Source of the DNA: Glo-17 sp964549735
GTDB taxonomy: Bacteria > Krumholzibacteriota > Krumholzibacteriia > LZORAL124-64-63
Assembly (NCBI GenBank): GCA_964549735.1
Contig: CAZJWO010000021.1
Coordinates: 1 to 37,594, forward strand
Direction: 5' to 3'
DNA length: 37,594 nt
Shown here: positions 16,221-23,433 of the stretch, one piece after another
Layout: every line of letters begins with the position of its first letter
Numbering within the stretch: position 1 is the stretch's first letter
Translations under genes and position numbers: made by a program
Notes under the pieces: generated by a model
The model's input: the letters and a program-made list of their open reading frames with translations, nothing else
What the model was told of the DNA's origin: nothing
The model's database searches: none

Positions 16221-17170
16221 CGCGCGCCTTTCGGTCCGTCATCGGTCAGATAGCTGAAGACCGACTCGAGGTTGTCGTCGAGGGTATGGATCTCCTCGAC
16301 CGCCAGTCGCGACGCGAGCAGCCAATGCGGCAGTGCGCGGTAGAACGCCACCGCGTGATCGGTGCGCACCACGACGCGGTCGTGGCCCTCGCAATCGACG
16401 CCCGCGACGTGGTCCTGGCGCACCAGGAACGCCGCCAGTTCGCGCGGCCGCGTGCTGCGCAGCGAGACGACGGTGGGATGCTCCGGGATCAGATCGCGGA
16501 TCTCGGCCACGTCGCCCTCGGCCAGGACGCGCCCGCGGTGGATGAGCACGATGCTCTGCGTCATCTCCTCGATCTCGGGCAGGATATGGCTCGAGACCAG
16601 CACCGTGCGCCCCTGCCTGCCGAGTTGGCGGATCGCCGCGATCGCCTCGTGGCGGCTCGTCGGGTCCATGCCGTTGAGCGGCTCGTCCATGAAGATGATG
16701 TCCGGATCGTGCGCCAGGGCCTGGGCCAGCTTGAGCTTCTGCCGCATGCCTTTCGAGTAGCCGCCCAGGCGCCGGCCGGCCGCCGCGGTCAGTTCGAAAC
16801 GCGCCAGCAGTTCATCGACTCGCGCGCGCACCCGGCCGCGCGGCACGCCCGCCAGTCCGACCAGCATGGTCAGGAACTCGCGTCCCGTCAGCCAGCCAGG
16901 CAGGGCGTCGCTCTCGGGACAGAAACCGATCCGGCGGTAGAGGCCGACATGGTCGCGCAGCGACAACCCATCGACGCGGACTTCGCCGCGGCTGGGCGTG
17001 ATCAGGCCGGCCAGCAGCTTGAAGAGCGTCGTCTTGCCGGCGCCGTTCTGCCCCAGCAGACCCACGACGCCGCCGCCGATCGCCAGCGAGCAGCGCCCGA
17101 CCGCCACGACCTCGCCGAACCACTTGCCGACCTCGTCGGCCTCGAGGCGCACCGGCGCCGCGCCGATCAT
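16217..17170 (-). CDS. ABC transporter ATP-binding protein (second system)
   Basis: A 317-residue ABC ATPase. Walker A GQNGAGKT lies at 40-47, the signature YSKGM at 138-142, Walker B with D162/E163 in IIFMDEPLNGMDP, and the H-loop in VSSHILPEIEE. After about residue 215 comes a C-terminal domain of about 100 residues, seen in many ABC-2 type exporters. It overlaps the permease upstream and the permease downstream by ATGA on each side. It is related to, but clearly different from, the first ATPase of this operon, so the two may make two exporters or one hetero-complex. Confidence 0.93.
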   Translation of the reverse strand: MIGAAPVRLEADEVGKWFGEVVAVGRCSLAIGGGVVGLLGQNGAGKTTLFKLLAGLITPSRGEVRVDGLSLRDHVGLYRRIGFCPESDALPGWLTGREFLTMLVGLAGVPRGRVRARVDELLARFELTAAAGRRLGGYSKGMRQKLKLAQALAHDPDIIFMDEPLNGMDPTSRHEAIAAIRQLGRQGRTVLVSSHILPEIEEMTQSIVLIHRGRVLAEGDVAEIRDLIPEHPTVVSLRSTRPRELAAFLVRQDHVAGVDCEGHDRVVVRTDHAVAFYRALPHWLLASRLAVEEIHTLDDNLESVFSYLTDDGPKGAR

Positions 17171-18024
17171 GACACCACCTCCACCGGCCGGATGCGGGCG
17201 CGCAGGACGGCCAGCGCGCCGGCGACGGCCAGCAGGCACAGCGCGAGGCTGGCCCAGGGCGAGACGGGCAGGCGCGGCGCGGCGCCCAGCAGCAACGAGC
17301 CGGCGTTGTGCCAGTTGCCCAGGACGTTGGCGTACTGCAGGCTCGCGAGCCCCAGCCCCTGACCGATGTTGCCGACCATCTCGCCGCCGAGGCAGAGCAC
17401 CGCCCACCAGACCACGACCAGCACCGTGCGCGTGGCCAGGCAGGAGAAGGCCAGCAGCACGAGCGCCAGGCCGCCGCCGGTCAGCAGGCAGAAGAGCGAG
17501 ATGCGCAGCGGGGTCCACAACAGCAGATCGAGCCCCACGGCGCCGGGGTCGATGAGGTAGGCGAAGAAGCAGAGCAGCAGCACCGGCGCGAGCGTGACCG
17601 CCAGATAGCCGCCCAGCACGATCAGGGTCTTGCCCAGCAGATAGTCGCCGAGGCCCAACGGCCGGGAGAAGTAGAGCGCGAGGCCGTTCTCGCGGCGATC
17701 GCGCGCGATCAGCCCCGCCCCGAGGATGACGGTGAGCAGGAACACGAAGAACCGCTGACCCTCGAGGAAGACCAGGAAGCCGGACGGCGCGATGCTGGCC
17801 CAGTGCCCGCCGACCGTCAGCTCGAGGATCTGTCCGGCCTTCGCTTTGCCGTAGATGACGGCGCCCTTGACGATCGCCGGAATCCACGCCACCGCCAGCA
17901 GGATCAACAGCCAGCGGTAGCGCAGGACCGCCAGCAGTCCTCGGCGCGCGATGACCCACCAGGCGGGATCGGCGCGCAGACCGGTCGCCTGCCAGCGGGT
18001 GTAGCCTCGCTCGTGCACCGGCAT
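17167..18024 (-). CDS. ABC-2 type transporter permease (first system)
   Basis: A 285-residue permease with six helices. The N-terminal YTRWQATGLRADPAWWVIARRG precedes TM1; the block GLIARDRRENGLALYFSRPL between TM2 and TM3 is the ABC-2 coupling stretch, where RDRR...LYFSRPL recalls NosY/GldF-like subunits. Its ATG shares one base with the ATPase stop (TGATG), and its TGA overlaps the next ATPase (ATGA). Function as an exporter is likely; substrate not readable. GldF-like identity was considered because of the PorX-like gene in the window, but the sequence is too generic. Confidence 0.8.
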   Translation of the reverse strand: MPVHERGYTRWQATGLRADPAWWVIARRGLLAVLRYRWLLILLAVAWIPAIVKGAVIYGKAKAGQILELTVGGHWASIAPSGFLVFLEGQRFFVFLLTVILGAGLIARDRRENGLALYFSRPLGLGDYLLGKTLIVLGGYLAVTLAPVLLLCFFAYLIDPGAVGLDLLLWTPLRISLFCLLTGGGLALVLLAFSCLATRTVLVVVWWAVLCLGGEMVGNIGQGLGLASLQYANVLGNWHNAGSLLLGAAPRLPVSPWASLALCLLAVAGALAVLRARIRPVEVVS

Positions 18025-18986
18025 CAGGGAGCCTCCGCGTCGATCAGGGAACGGAACTCGTCGGCCAGGGTGACGGGGCGGCGGCGCAGGCGCCGCGGCG
18101 CGTAGTCGGCGGCGGCCGCAAGCTCGAGCACCGCCTGCAGCGCGCGCGCGACGGCCGGAAGGTCGCCAGGCGGCAGCGTGTCGAGATCGATGAGCGCCGT
18201 CAGCTGCCGGCCGTCCTGCTGCACCTCGACCGCCAGGCGCCGCAACCCGGCGACGAAGGCTTCTTCATTGCCGAAGCCGCTGATCTCGAAGAGGTGGCGG
18301 CCGTGCAGCTCGCCGGCGCGGACCGCGTGCCGCTCCAGCAGGCGCCCCTGCCGCAAGACCAGGATCTCGCTGCAGACCGCCTCGACGTCCGCCAGCAGGT
18401 GGGTCGAGAGGATGACGCCCAGACCCTTGTGCCTGGTCAGATCGGCGACCAGTTCGAGCATGGCGGCGCGCCCGCCGGGGTCCAGCCCACTCGTCGGTTC
18501 GTCCAGCAGCAGCCAGCGGGGATCGTGCACGAGCGCGCCGGCCAGCTTCAGCCGCTGGCGCATGCCCTGGCTGTAGGTCTCGCAGGGCCGGTAGCGCTCG
18601 TCGCGCAGGCCGACGAAATGCAGGACCTCGTGCGCCCGTTGCATCGCGTCCTGCCGGGGCAGGCCGGCCAACTCGGCCAGGTACGCGGTCAGCGCCACGC
18701 CGCTGAACCCGGGAATGATGCCGCCGCGCTCGGGCATCCAACCCAGCAGGCGCCGGCCGCGGCGGGCCTCGCGGGCCATGTCGTGCCCGCCGACCAGCAC
18801 CCGGCCGGGCGGCAGCGGCACCTGGCCGAGCAACGCGCGCAGCAGCGTCGTCTTGCCCGACCCGTTGGGACCGAGCAATCCGATGGCGCCGGGCGCCAGG
18901 CTGCACGTCACGTTCCGCAGGACCGGCTCGAGCCGGTAGGCGAACGTGAGGTCCTGGATCTCGATGGTCTTCTCGACGTCGTTCAT
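18024..18986 (-). CDS. ABC transporter ATP-binding protein (first system)
   Basis: A 320-residue ABC ATPase leading the exporter operon. Walker A GPNGSGKT lies at 39-46, the signature YSQGM at 138-142, Walker B with D162/E163 in WLLLDEPTSGLDP, and the H-loop in STHLLADVE. The Q-loop area reads GWMPERGG, without the usual Gln. A C-terminal accessory region follows from about 215. ATG at 18986 is preceded by GGGAAG at short spacing. Upstream, divergent from the receiver gene, is a 213-base region with a palindrome and candidate promoters. Confidence 0.93.
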   Translation of the reverse strand: MNDVEKTIEIQDLTFAYRLEPVLRNVTCSLAPGAIGLLGPNGSGKTTLLRALLGQVPLPPGRVLVGGHDMAREARRGRRLLGWMPERGGIIPGFSGVALTAYLAELAGLPRQDAMQRAHEVLHFVGLRDERYRPCETYSQGMRQRLKLAGALVHDPRWLLLDEPTSGLDPGGRAAMLELVADLTRHKGLGVILSTHLLADVEAVCSEILVLRQGRLLERHAVRAGELHGRHLFEISGFGNEEAFVAGLRRLAVEVQQDGRQLTALIDLDTLPPGDLPAVARALQAVLELAAAADYAPRRLRRRPVTLADEFRSLIDAEAP

Positions 18987-19079
18987 GGCTTCCCGGTTTT
19001 CGCCTGCGGGCTGGCGTTTCGCAGGCCACGTACGCAGCCCGGACGCCTTCGGTTCCAGCCTCTCTCGCACGCGACCTGC

Positions 19080-19107
19080 AGCATACTCGCCGGACGCGAC
19101 GATGCAA
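19080..19107 (-). promoter_or_regulatory. Candidate promoter of the ABC exporter operon
   Basis: Minus strand TTGCAT (19107-19102), 16 bases, TATGCT (19085-19080). Both boxes match four of six. The -35 overlaps the palindrome at 19105-19117. Confidence 0.4.
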
Positions 19108-19117
19108 GTGACACTTG
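19105..19117. promoter_or_regulatory. Operator-like palindrome CAAGTGACACTTG
   Basis: A perfect 6-base inverted repeat around one central base. It overlaps the -35 of the candidate minus promoter and the TTGACA (19115-19120) facing the receiver gene. A regulator bound here could control both directions. Only one copy seen in the window. Confidence 0.35.
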
Positions 19118-19163
19118 ACAGCTGGTGATTCGCGTTGTTTTTACGCAGACTATGGGGTAGTCT
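19115..19163 (+). promoter_or_regulatory. Candidate promoter of the receiver gene
   Basis: A perfect TTGACA sits at 19115-19120 but its expected -10 is poor. An alternative is TTGTTT (19135-19140), 17 bases, TAGTCT (19158-19163). One of these probably drives the gene at 19200. Confidence 0.25.
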
Positions 19164-19199
19164 CCGGATGGCGATCCGCCGGAAAGCGAGCGCAACAAC

Positions 19200-19577
19200 A
19201 TGGCGACAGTACTGGTCATCGAAGACGACCGCGAGGTGCGCGAGTATCTCGTCGAAGTCCTCAGCCGTGCCGGGCACCAGGTTCGCGCCGCCGCCAACGG
19301 CCGCGACGGCGTGGCCATGCTCCACGAACTGCCGGCCGAGGTCGTCATCACCGACATCATCATGCCCGAGAAGGACGGCATCGAGACCATCCTCGACCTG
19401 CGCCGCGAACACCCGCGCCTGAAGGTCATCGCCATCAGCGGCGGCGGCCGTTCGACGCCCGAGAACTACCTGCACTCGGCGAGATTGCTGGGCGCCGACC
19501 GCGCGTTCCGCAAACCGTTCCGCAACGAGGAGATCCTCGCCGCGGTGGCCGAGCTGGCGGCTGAAGCCTCCCCCTGA
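19200..19577 (+). CDS. Stand-alone receiver-domain response regulator
   Basis: A 125-residue CheY-like protein with nothing but a receiver domain. It has acidic E8/D9/D10, phospho-acceptor D52 in VVITDIIMPEKDG, S80 in AISGGG and K105 in FRKPF. No output domain is present, so it must act by protein contact or as a phosphate shuttle; the kinase is not adjacent. The upstream Shine-Dalgarno is weak (GAG about ten bases away). It is divergent from the ABC exporter operon across the palindrome-bearing region, and followed by the carrier, PilZ and CheV genes on the same strand. Confidence 0.93.
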   Translation: MATVLVIEDDREVREYLVEVLSRAGHQVRAAANGRDGVAMLHELPAEVVITDIIMPEKDGIETILDLRREHPRLKVIAISGGGRSTPENYLHSARLLGADRAFRKPFRNEEILAAVAELAAEASP

Positions 19578-19667
19578 GCAGCGAGGACGCCGAGGCCTGT
19601 CCCCGCCCCGGGGCGCCGCGGCAGCACCTGTGCGGCCGCCATCGCCGGGCGCAACCTCCGTGCGCCT

Positions 19668-19683
19668 GCTCCCGTAGGAGCGG
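19668..19683 (+). repeat. Short GTAG-type hairpin (REP-like, single copy)
   Basis: GCTCC-CGTA-GGAGC forms a 5-bp stem with a 4-base loop and continues as GTAGGAGCGG (19674-19683). This recalls the conserved head of REP elements in other bacteria. Only one copy is present here, so a repeat family cannot be shown. Confidence 0.2.
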
Positions 19684-19721
19684 CCGGTCGCCCCGCACCG
19701 CAACCGTGAGGACCGACGTCG

Positions 19722-21092
19722 ATGCGCGCCCACCTGCACCGTCTGACCGGCTTGGAGCCCGGCGAGGGATGGCCCGCCCTGCAGGCCGCGCTGCTGTTCT
19801 TCTGCCTGATGGCCGCCTACTTCATCCTCAAGCCTCTGCGCGACGAGATGGGCATCGCCGGCGGGGTGCGCAACCTGCCCTACCTGTACCTCTTCACCCT
19901 GGGAACCATGCTCGTGGCGGCGCCGCTGTTCGGCTGGCTCAGCCGCGGCCGCGATCGCGAACGGTTCCTGCCGCCGTTCTATCGCTTCTTCGCCGCGAAC
20001 CTGCTCGCGTTCTTCGCCCTGCTGCACCTGTGGCCGGCGGCCGACCTCTGGCTCGGGCGCGTCTTCTACGTCTGGGTCAGCGTCTTCAACCTGTTCAGCC
20101 TGTCGGTGTTCTGGGGTTTCCTGGCCGACGGCCTGGGCTTCCAGCGCGGCCGGCGCTTTTTCGGCATCGTGGCGATCGGCGGCACGGCCGGGGCGGTGCT
20201 GAGAGCCGGCCTGACCGACCTCCTGGCGGGCCTCCTCGGCCGCCTGCCTCTGCTGCTGGTCTCGGCCGCGTTCCTCGAGCTGTCCGTGCGCTGGATCGGC
20301 CCCTTGTCGCGCCGGTTCCGCCAGCTGACCGACCCGGTCGCGGGCGACGCGTCAAGCGAAGGCCGAGCTGCCGCCGCGGCGACCGCACGGGCCGCGGCGG
20401 CAGGACCGAGGGAATCGCTGCTGGCGGGCGTCGCGCTCGTGCTGCGCTCGCCCTATCTGCAGGCGATCTGCGCCTTCCTGCTCCTGTACAGCCTCAGCTC
20501 GACCTTCCTCTATCTGGCGCAGGCGGGCATCGTCGCCGCGGCCGCGGACGATCGCGCCGCGCGCGCGCAGCTGCTGGCCCGCATCGAGATCTGGGTCCAA
20601 TCGGCCACTCTTCTGATGCAGCTGTTGATCACCGGCCGGGCGATGCGCCGCTTCGGCAGCGGCCGCGTGCTGGCGGTCCTGCCGCTGGTGACGGCCGCCG
20701 GATTCGTCGTCCTGGGTCTGCACCCGGCCTGGACCGCGCTCGTGGTCGTGCAGATGCTGCGCCGCGTGACGAACTACGCGCTGGTCAAGCCGGCGCGCGA
20801 AAGCCTGTTCACGAGCCTACACCCCGCCGCGCAGTACCGCGCCAAGAGCTTCATCGACACCTTCGTCTACCGCGGCGGCGACGCCCTCGGCGCCGGCATC
20901 TACGAGGCCCTGGTCGTGGCGGGCTTGAGCCTGTCCGGGATCTCCCTGGCGGCGGTGCCCCTGTGCCTGCTGTGGACGCTCGTCGCCGTCCGCCTGGGCC
21001 GCCGCCAGGCGGCCGGCGCCGGCAGCGGCGACATCGCATTCAAGCCGGCGGCGCCGCGGCCGATATTCGCCGCAGAACGGAGACTCGCCTGA
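19722..21092 (+). CDS. ATP/ADP-translocase-like (NTP/NDP exchange) MFS-fold transporter
   Basis: A 456-residue membrane protein with about twelve helices. It carries the family landmarks of the AAA/Tlc-like carriers: FILKPLRDEMGI in the first helix pair, GRRFFGIVAIGGTAGA after TM4, and AKSFIDTFVYRGGDALGAG near residue 380. The relatives in Rickettsia and Chlamydia import host ATP; those in free-living bacteria have unknown substrates. An A/R-rich segment (about 205-230) separates the two halves. ATG has GAGGAC at suitable spacing. It follows the receiver gene by 144 bases and precedes the PilZ gene by 28, so it may be co-transcribed with signalling genes. Confidence 0.8.
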   Translation: MRAHLHRLTGLEPGEGWPALQAALLFFCLMAAYFILKPLRDEMGIAGGVRNLPYLYLFTLGTMLVAAPLFGWLSRGRDRERFLPPFYRFFAANLLAFFALLHLWPAADLWLGRVFYVWVSVFNLFSLSVFWGFLADGLGFQRGRRFFGIVAIGGTAGAVLRAGLTDLLAGLLGRLPLLLVSAAFLELSVRWIGPLSRRFRQLTDPVAGDASSEGRAAAAATARAAAAGPRESLLAGVALVLRSPYLQAICAFLLLYSLSSTFLYLAQAGIVAAAADDRAARAQLLARIEIWVQSATLLMQLLITGRAMRRFGSGRVLAVLPLVTAAGFVVLGLHPAWTALVVVQMLRRVTNYALVKPARESLFTSLHPAAQYRAKSFIDTFVYRGGDALGAGIYEALVVAGLSLSGISLAAVPLCLLWTLVAVRLGRRQAAGAGSGDIAFKPAAPRPIFAAERRLA

Positions 21093-21120
21093 ACCGACGC
21101 AAGCCGGAGGACGGACGACC

Positions 21121-21465
21121 ATGCACAATCAGCGCCGGCAGCAACGCCGCAACAGTCCGCATCGCATCAACGTGCTGGCGGCCGCCGACGAACAGGTGCT
21201 CGGACGACTGGTCAACATCACCACCGGCGGCTTGATGTTCCTCAGCCCGACGCCGTACAAGCGCCACACCGAGCTGGAGCTGCGCCTGCCGCTGCCGACG
21301 ATGGCCAACGGCAAGCTCTCGATCGACGTCGCGGGCAGCGTGCTGTGGTCTCGTCCCGACACCAACCCGGCCTTCCATCGTGTCGGCCTCGGTTTCGCCA
21401 ACCTCGGCGCCGAGGAAGGCTACATCATCGAGACCGTGCTGCAACGGCTCCATCTCATCGGCTGA
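21121..21465 (+). CDS. PilZ-domain protein (c-di-GMP effector candidate)
   Basis: A 114-residue single PilZ domain. The N-terminal arginine motif reads RRNSPHR (residues 9-15), with one more residue between the key arginines than in the usual RxxxR; the second motif is NITTGG (32-37), that is NxTxxG in place of [D/N]xSxxG. Binding of cyclic di-GMP is therefore plausible but not assured. GGAGGACGG lies ahead of the ATG. It sits between the carrier gene and cheV; PilZ proteins often tune flagella or pili, which fits a chemotaxis neighbour. Confidence 0.88.
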   Translation: MHNQRRQQRRNSPHRINVLAAADEQVLGRLVNITTGGLMFLSPTPYKRHTELELRLPLPTMANGKLSIDVAGSVLWSRPDTNPAFHRVGLGFANLGAEEGYIIETVLQRLHLIG

Positions 21466-21509
21466 GCGGACGCCTCGAGCGACCGGCACGCGGCATACCG
21501 GAGAGAAGC

Positions 21510-22574
21510 ATGCAAGCCAGGGATGGCATCCTGCTCGAGTCGGGCACCAACGAGGTCGAGATCCTCGAGTTCGCGCTGGACGGGCAGGGCTTCGGGGTCA
21601 ACGTCCTGAAGGTGCAGGCCATCGAGCAATTCGATCCGCGGAAGGTGACGGCGATCCAGCTCGCGCACCCGGCGGTGATCGGCAGCTACCAGTATCGCGA
21701 CCGCGTCGTCACCCTGGTCAACCTCGGCAAGGAGCTGCGGGTCCACGCTCCGGACGAGGACGTGTTGGATGCCGTCGAAGCTGCCGCCGTCGACGCGGCG
21801 CTGGCCGCCGTGCCGTCGATCGAGCGGCCGACAGCCGCCGTTATGGCGGCGCCCGACATCGCCACGCGCGAGCGACCGGCGACATCCAGTCCGCGCATCG
21901 TGCTCGTGCTGGAGTTCAACGAGCGCACGACGGGTTTCCTCGTCGACGGCGTGAACCGGATCCACCGGATCAGCTGGAACGCCATCAGCCCGCTCAGTCC
22001 CTACCTCGCCGCGGTCCAGACGAAGTTCACCGGATCGTTGAGCGTCGAGGGACGCGAGATCCTCGTCGTGGACATGGAGCGCATCCTGGCCGACATCCTG
22101 CCCGCCACCAGCCGCGATCTGCGCGGCGAGGCGGCCACCGACGAGTCGTTGCGCCAGCGGCGCGCGGAGGTGCGCCTCCTGCTGGCCGAAGATTCGGCGA
22201 CCATTCGCAGCGTGCTGGCGGCCGAGTTCGCTCGCGCCGGCTACGAGCGTCTCTCCGCCTACGACAACGGCGCGAACTGCCTCGGGGCCGTATCGGAACT
22301 GTGCGCCGCCGCGCGGGCCGCCGGCCGCGACCCCGCCAGCCAGGTCGGCGTCATCGTCTCGGACATCGAGATGCCCCAGCTCGACGGGCTGACGCTCTGC
22401 CGCCGCATCAAGTCCGACCTGGGCCTCGCCGCGGTGCCGGTCATCCTGTTCTCCTCGCTCATCAACGAGCAGATCGCGCGCAAATGCCAGGCCGTCGGCG
22501 CGGACGCCTACCTCAGCAAACCCCGCTTCCAGGAACTCGTCGCGGTCGTCGACCGGCACGCCCTGGGCGGCTAG
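21510..22574 (+). CDS. cheV: CheV chemotaxis coupling protein
   Basis: Couples chemoreceptors to CheA, with a phosphorylatable receiver for adaptation. The 354-residue protein has a CheW domain (about 15-205) and a receiver (about 222-350) with E227/D228, phospho-acceptor D285 in VIVSDIEMPQLDG, S315 and K337. Inside the CheW domain a stretch of about 50 residues (80-129), rich in Ala, Pro and Thr, interrupts the usual fold. ATG is preceded by GGAGAGAAG. No other che gene is in the window, so the array genes lie elsewhere. It implies a motile or twitching organism. The stop overlaps the end of the convergent membrane gene. Confidence 0.93.
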   Translation: MQARDGILLESGTNEVEILEFALDGQGFGVNVLKVQAIEQFDPRKVTAIQLAHPAVIGSYQYRDRVVTLVNLGKELRVHAPDEDVLDAVEAAAVDAALAAVPSIERPTAAVMAAPDIATRERPATSSPRIVLVLEFNERTTGFLVDGVNRIHRISWNAISPLSPYLAAVQTKFTGSLSVEGREILVVDMERILADILPATSRDLRGEAATDESLRQRRAEVRLLLAEDSATIRSVLAAEFARAGYERLSAYDNGANCLGAVSELCAAARAAGRDPASQVGVIVSDIEMPQLDGLTLCRRIKSDLGLAAVPVILFSSLINEQIARKCQAVGADAYLSKPRFQELVAVVDRHALGG

Positions 22575-23119
22575 CCCGGAAATTTCAGACTGGACCCGGT
22601 GCGGAACGCCAGCGGCACGCCGGCGCACAGCGCTTTCGATTGCGGCGCCGCCGCGGTCGCATCCGCGGCAGCGAGCCTGCGCCAACCCACGAGGAGCGCC
22701 GCCAGACCCGCGATGTTCAAGGCGTAGAAGGTCAGCAGGCGCCAGGATGCCACCGCCAGCGGCAGCAGCGGCTCCGGCAGCTCGCGACCGAACACGAGCA
22801 CGAAAGACGCCTCCGCGCCACCGGCGGCGCCAGGCGTCGGCATCATCGTCATGCAGGTGAAGCACAACCACTGCAGGACCGCCGCCCGCACGGGCTCGAG
22901 CGGCGCACCGAGACCCGCAGCCAGCGCGGTCACGATGCTCAATCTCGCCGACCACTGCAGTGCAGCCAGCATCATGTTGCCCGCGAACGTCCCAGCGCCG
23001 CGGCGTCGGATCAACCGCAGGTGCGCGGCCAGTTCGCCGAACCAGCGCCGCAGGCGGCCACACAGTCGGAAGCCCGGAGATCCGGGGCCGCGCCGCGCCA
23101 GCAGCATCGCGACGGCCAC
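22571..23119 (-). CDS. YbhN/LPG-synthase-TM-like membrane protein, N-terminally truncated
   Basis: Only the C-terminal half of a flippase-like (lysylphosphatidylglycerol synthase TM, YbhN/AglD) protein is present: about 183 residues with four or five helices and the family motif PTPGAAGGAEASF. Full proteins have about 300-340 residues. The frame stays open to a TAG at 23213-23215 and reads one more good helix upstream of the GTG at 23119, but there is no ATG/GTG/TTG before that helix and no room for the missing half ahead of the divergent gene. This looks like a decayed or deleted gene, though a short functional form is not excluded. Confidence 0.55.
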   Translation of the reverse strand: MAVAMLLARRGPGSPGFRLCGRLRRWFGELAAHLRLIRRRGAGTFAGNMMLAALQWSARLSIVTALAAGLGAPLEPVRAAVLQWLCFTCMTMMPTPGAAGGAEASFVLVFGRELPEPLLPLAVASWRLLTFYALNIAGLAALLVGWRRLAAADATAAAPQSKALCAGVPLAFRTGSSLKFPG

Positions 23120-23433
23120 ACCCGCCAGCGCGACGGCAAGGATCGGCAGCAGCGCCCCGAGAGTAGCGGCCGCCAGCGCCCGGTGATCGCGAGTTGGATA
23201 CTGCGGCGACCGCTACCCATGGCGACGGCAGGATAGCGCGAACAAATCAAGGCCCCGTCAACGCGCGGTTCAGATCCCGTGGAATCGTCGCGCCCGCCGG
23301 ATCCTGGTTGTCTTCTGATCGAAGGTTGACCTTGCGCGAACACAGCCGGTCTAGCTTGGCCACGGAACACGAACCTCGCTGCGGCCGCGTCACGGTCGGT
23401 ACGGCGGCGGCTTCGTGGAAGGAGTCGGAAACC
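23120..23433. other. Intergenic region of about 310 bases
   Basis: Holds the last open codons of the truncated YbhN-like frame (to 23212) and, on the plus strand, TTGACC (23326-23331) followed by TAGCTT (23352-23357) as a weak promoter candidate for the glycosyltransferase. Nothing else recognised. Confidence 0.5.

Noticed and set aside
17167..18024. ABC-2 permease as a GldF/GldG gliding component
   Set aside because: Attractive beside a PorX-like gene, but the sequence is generic and no GldG-type auxiliary domain is present.
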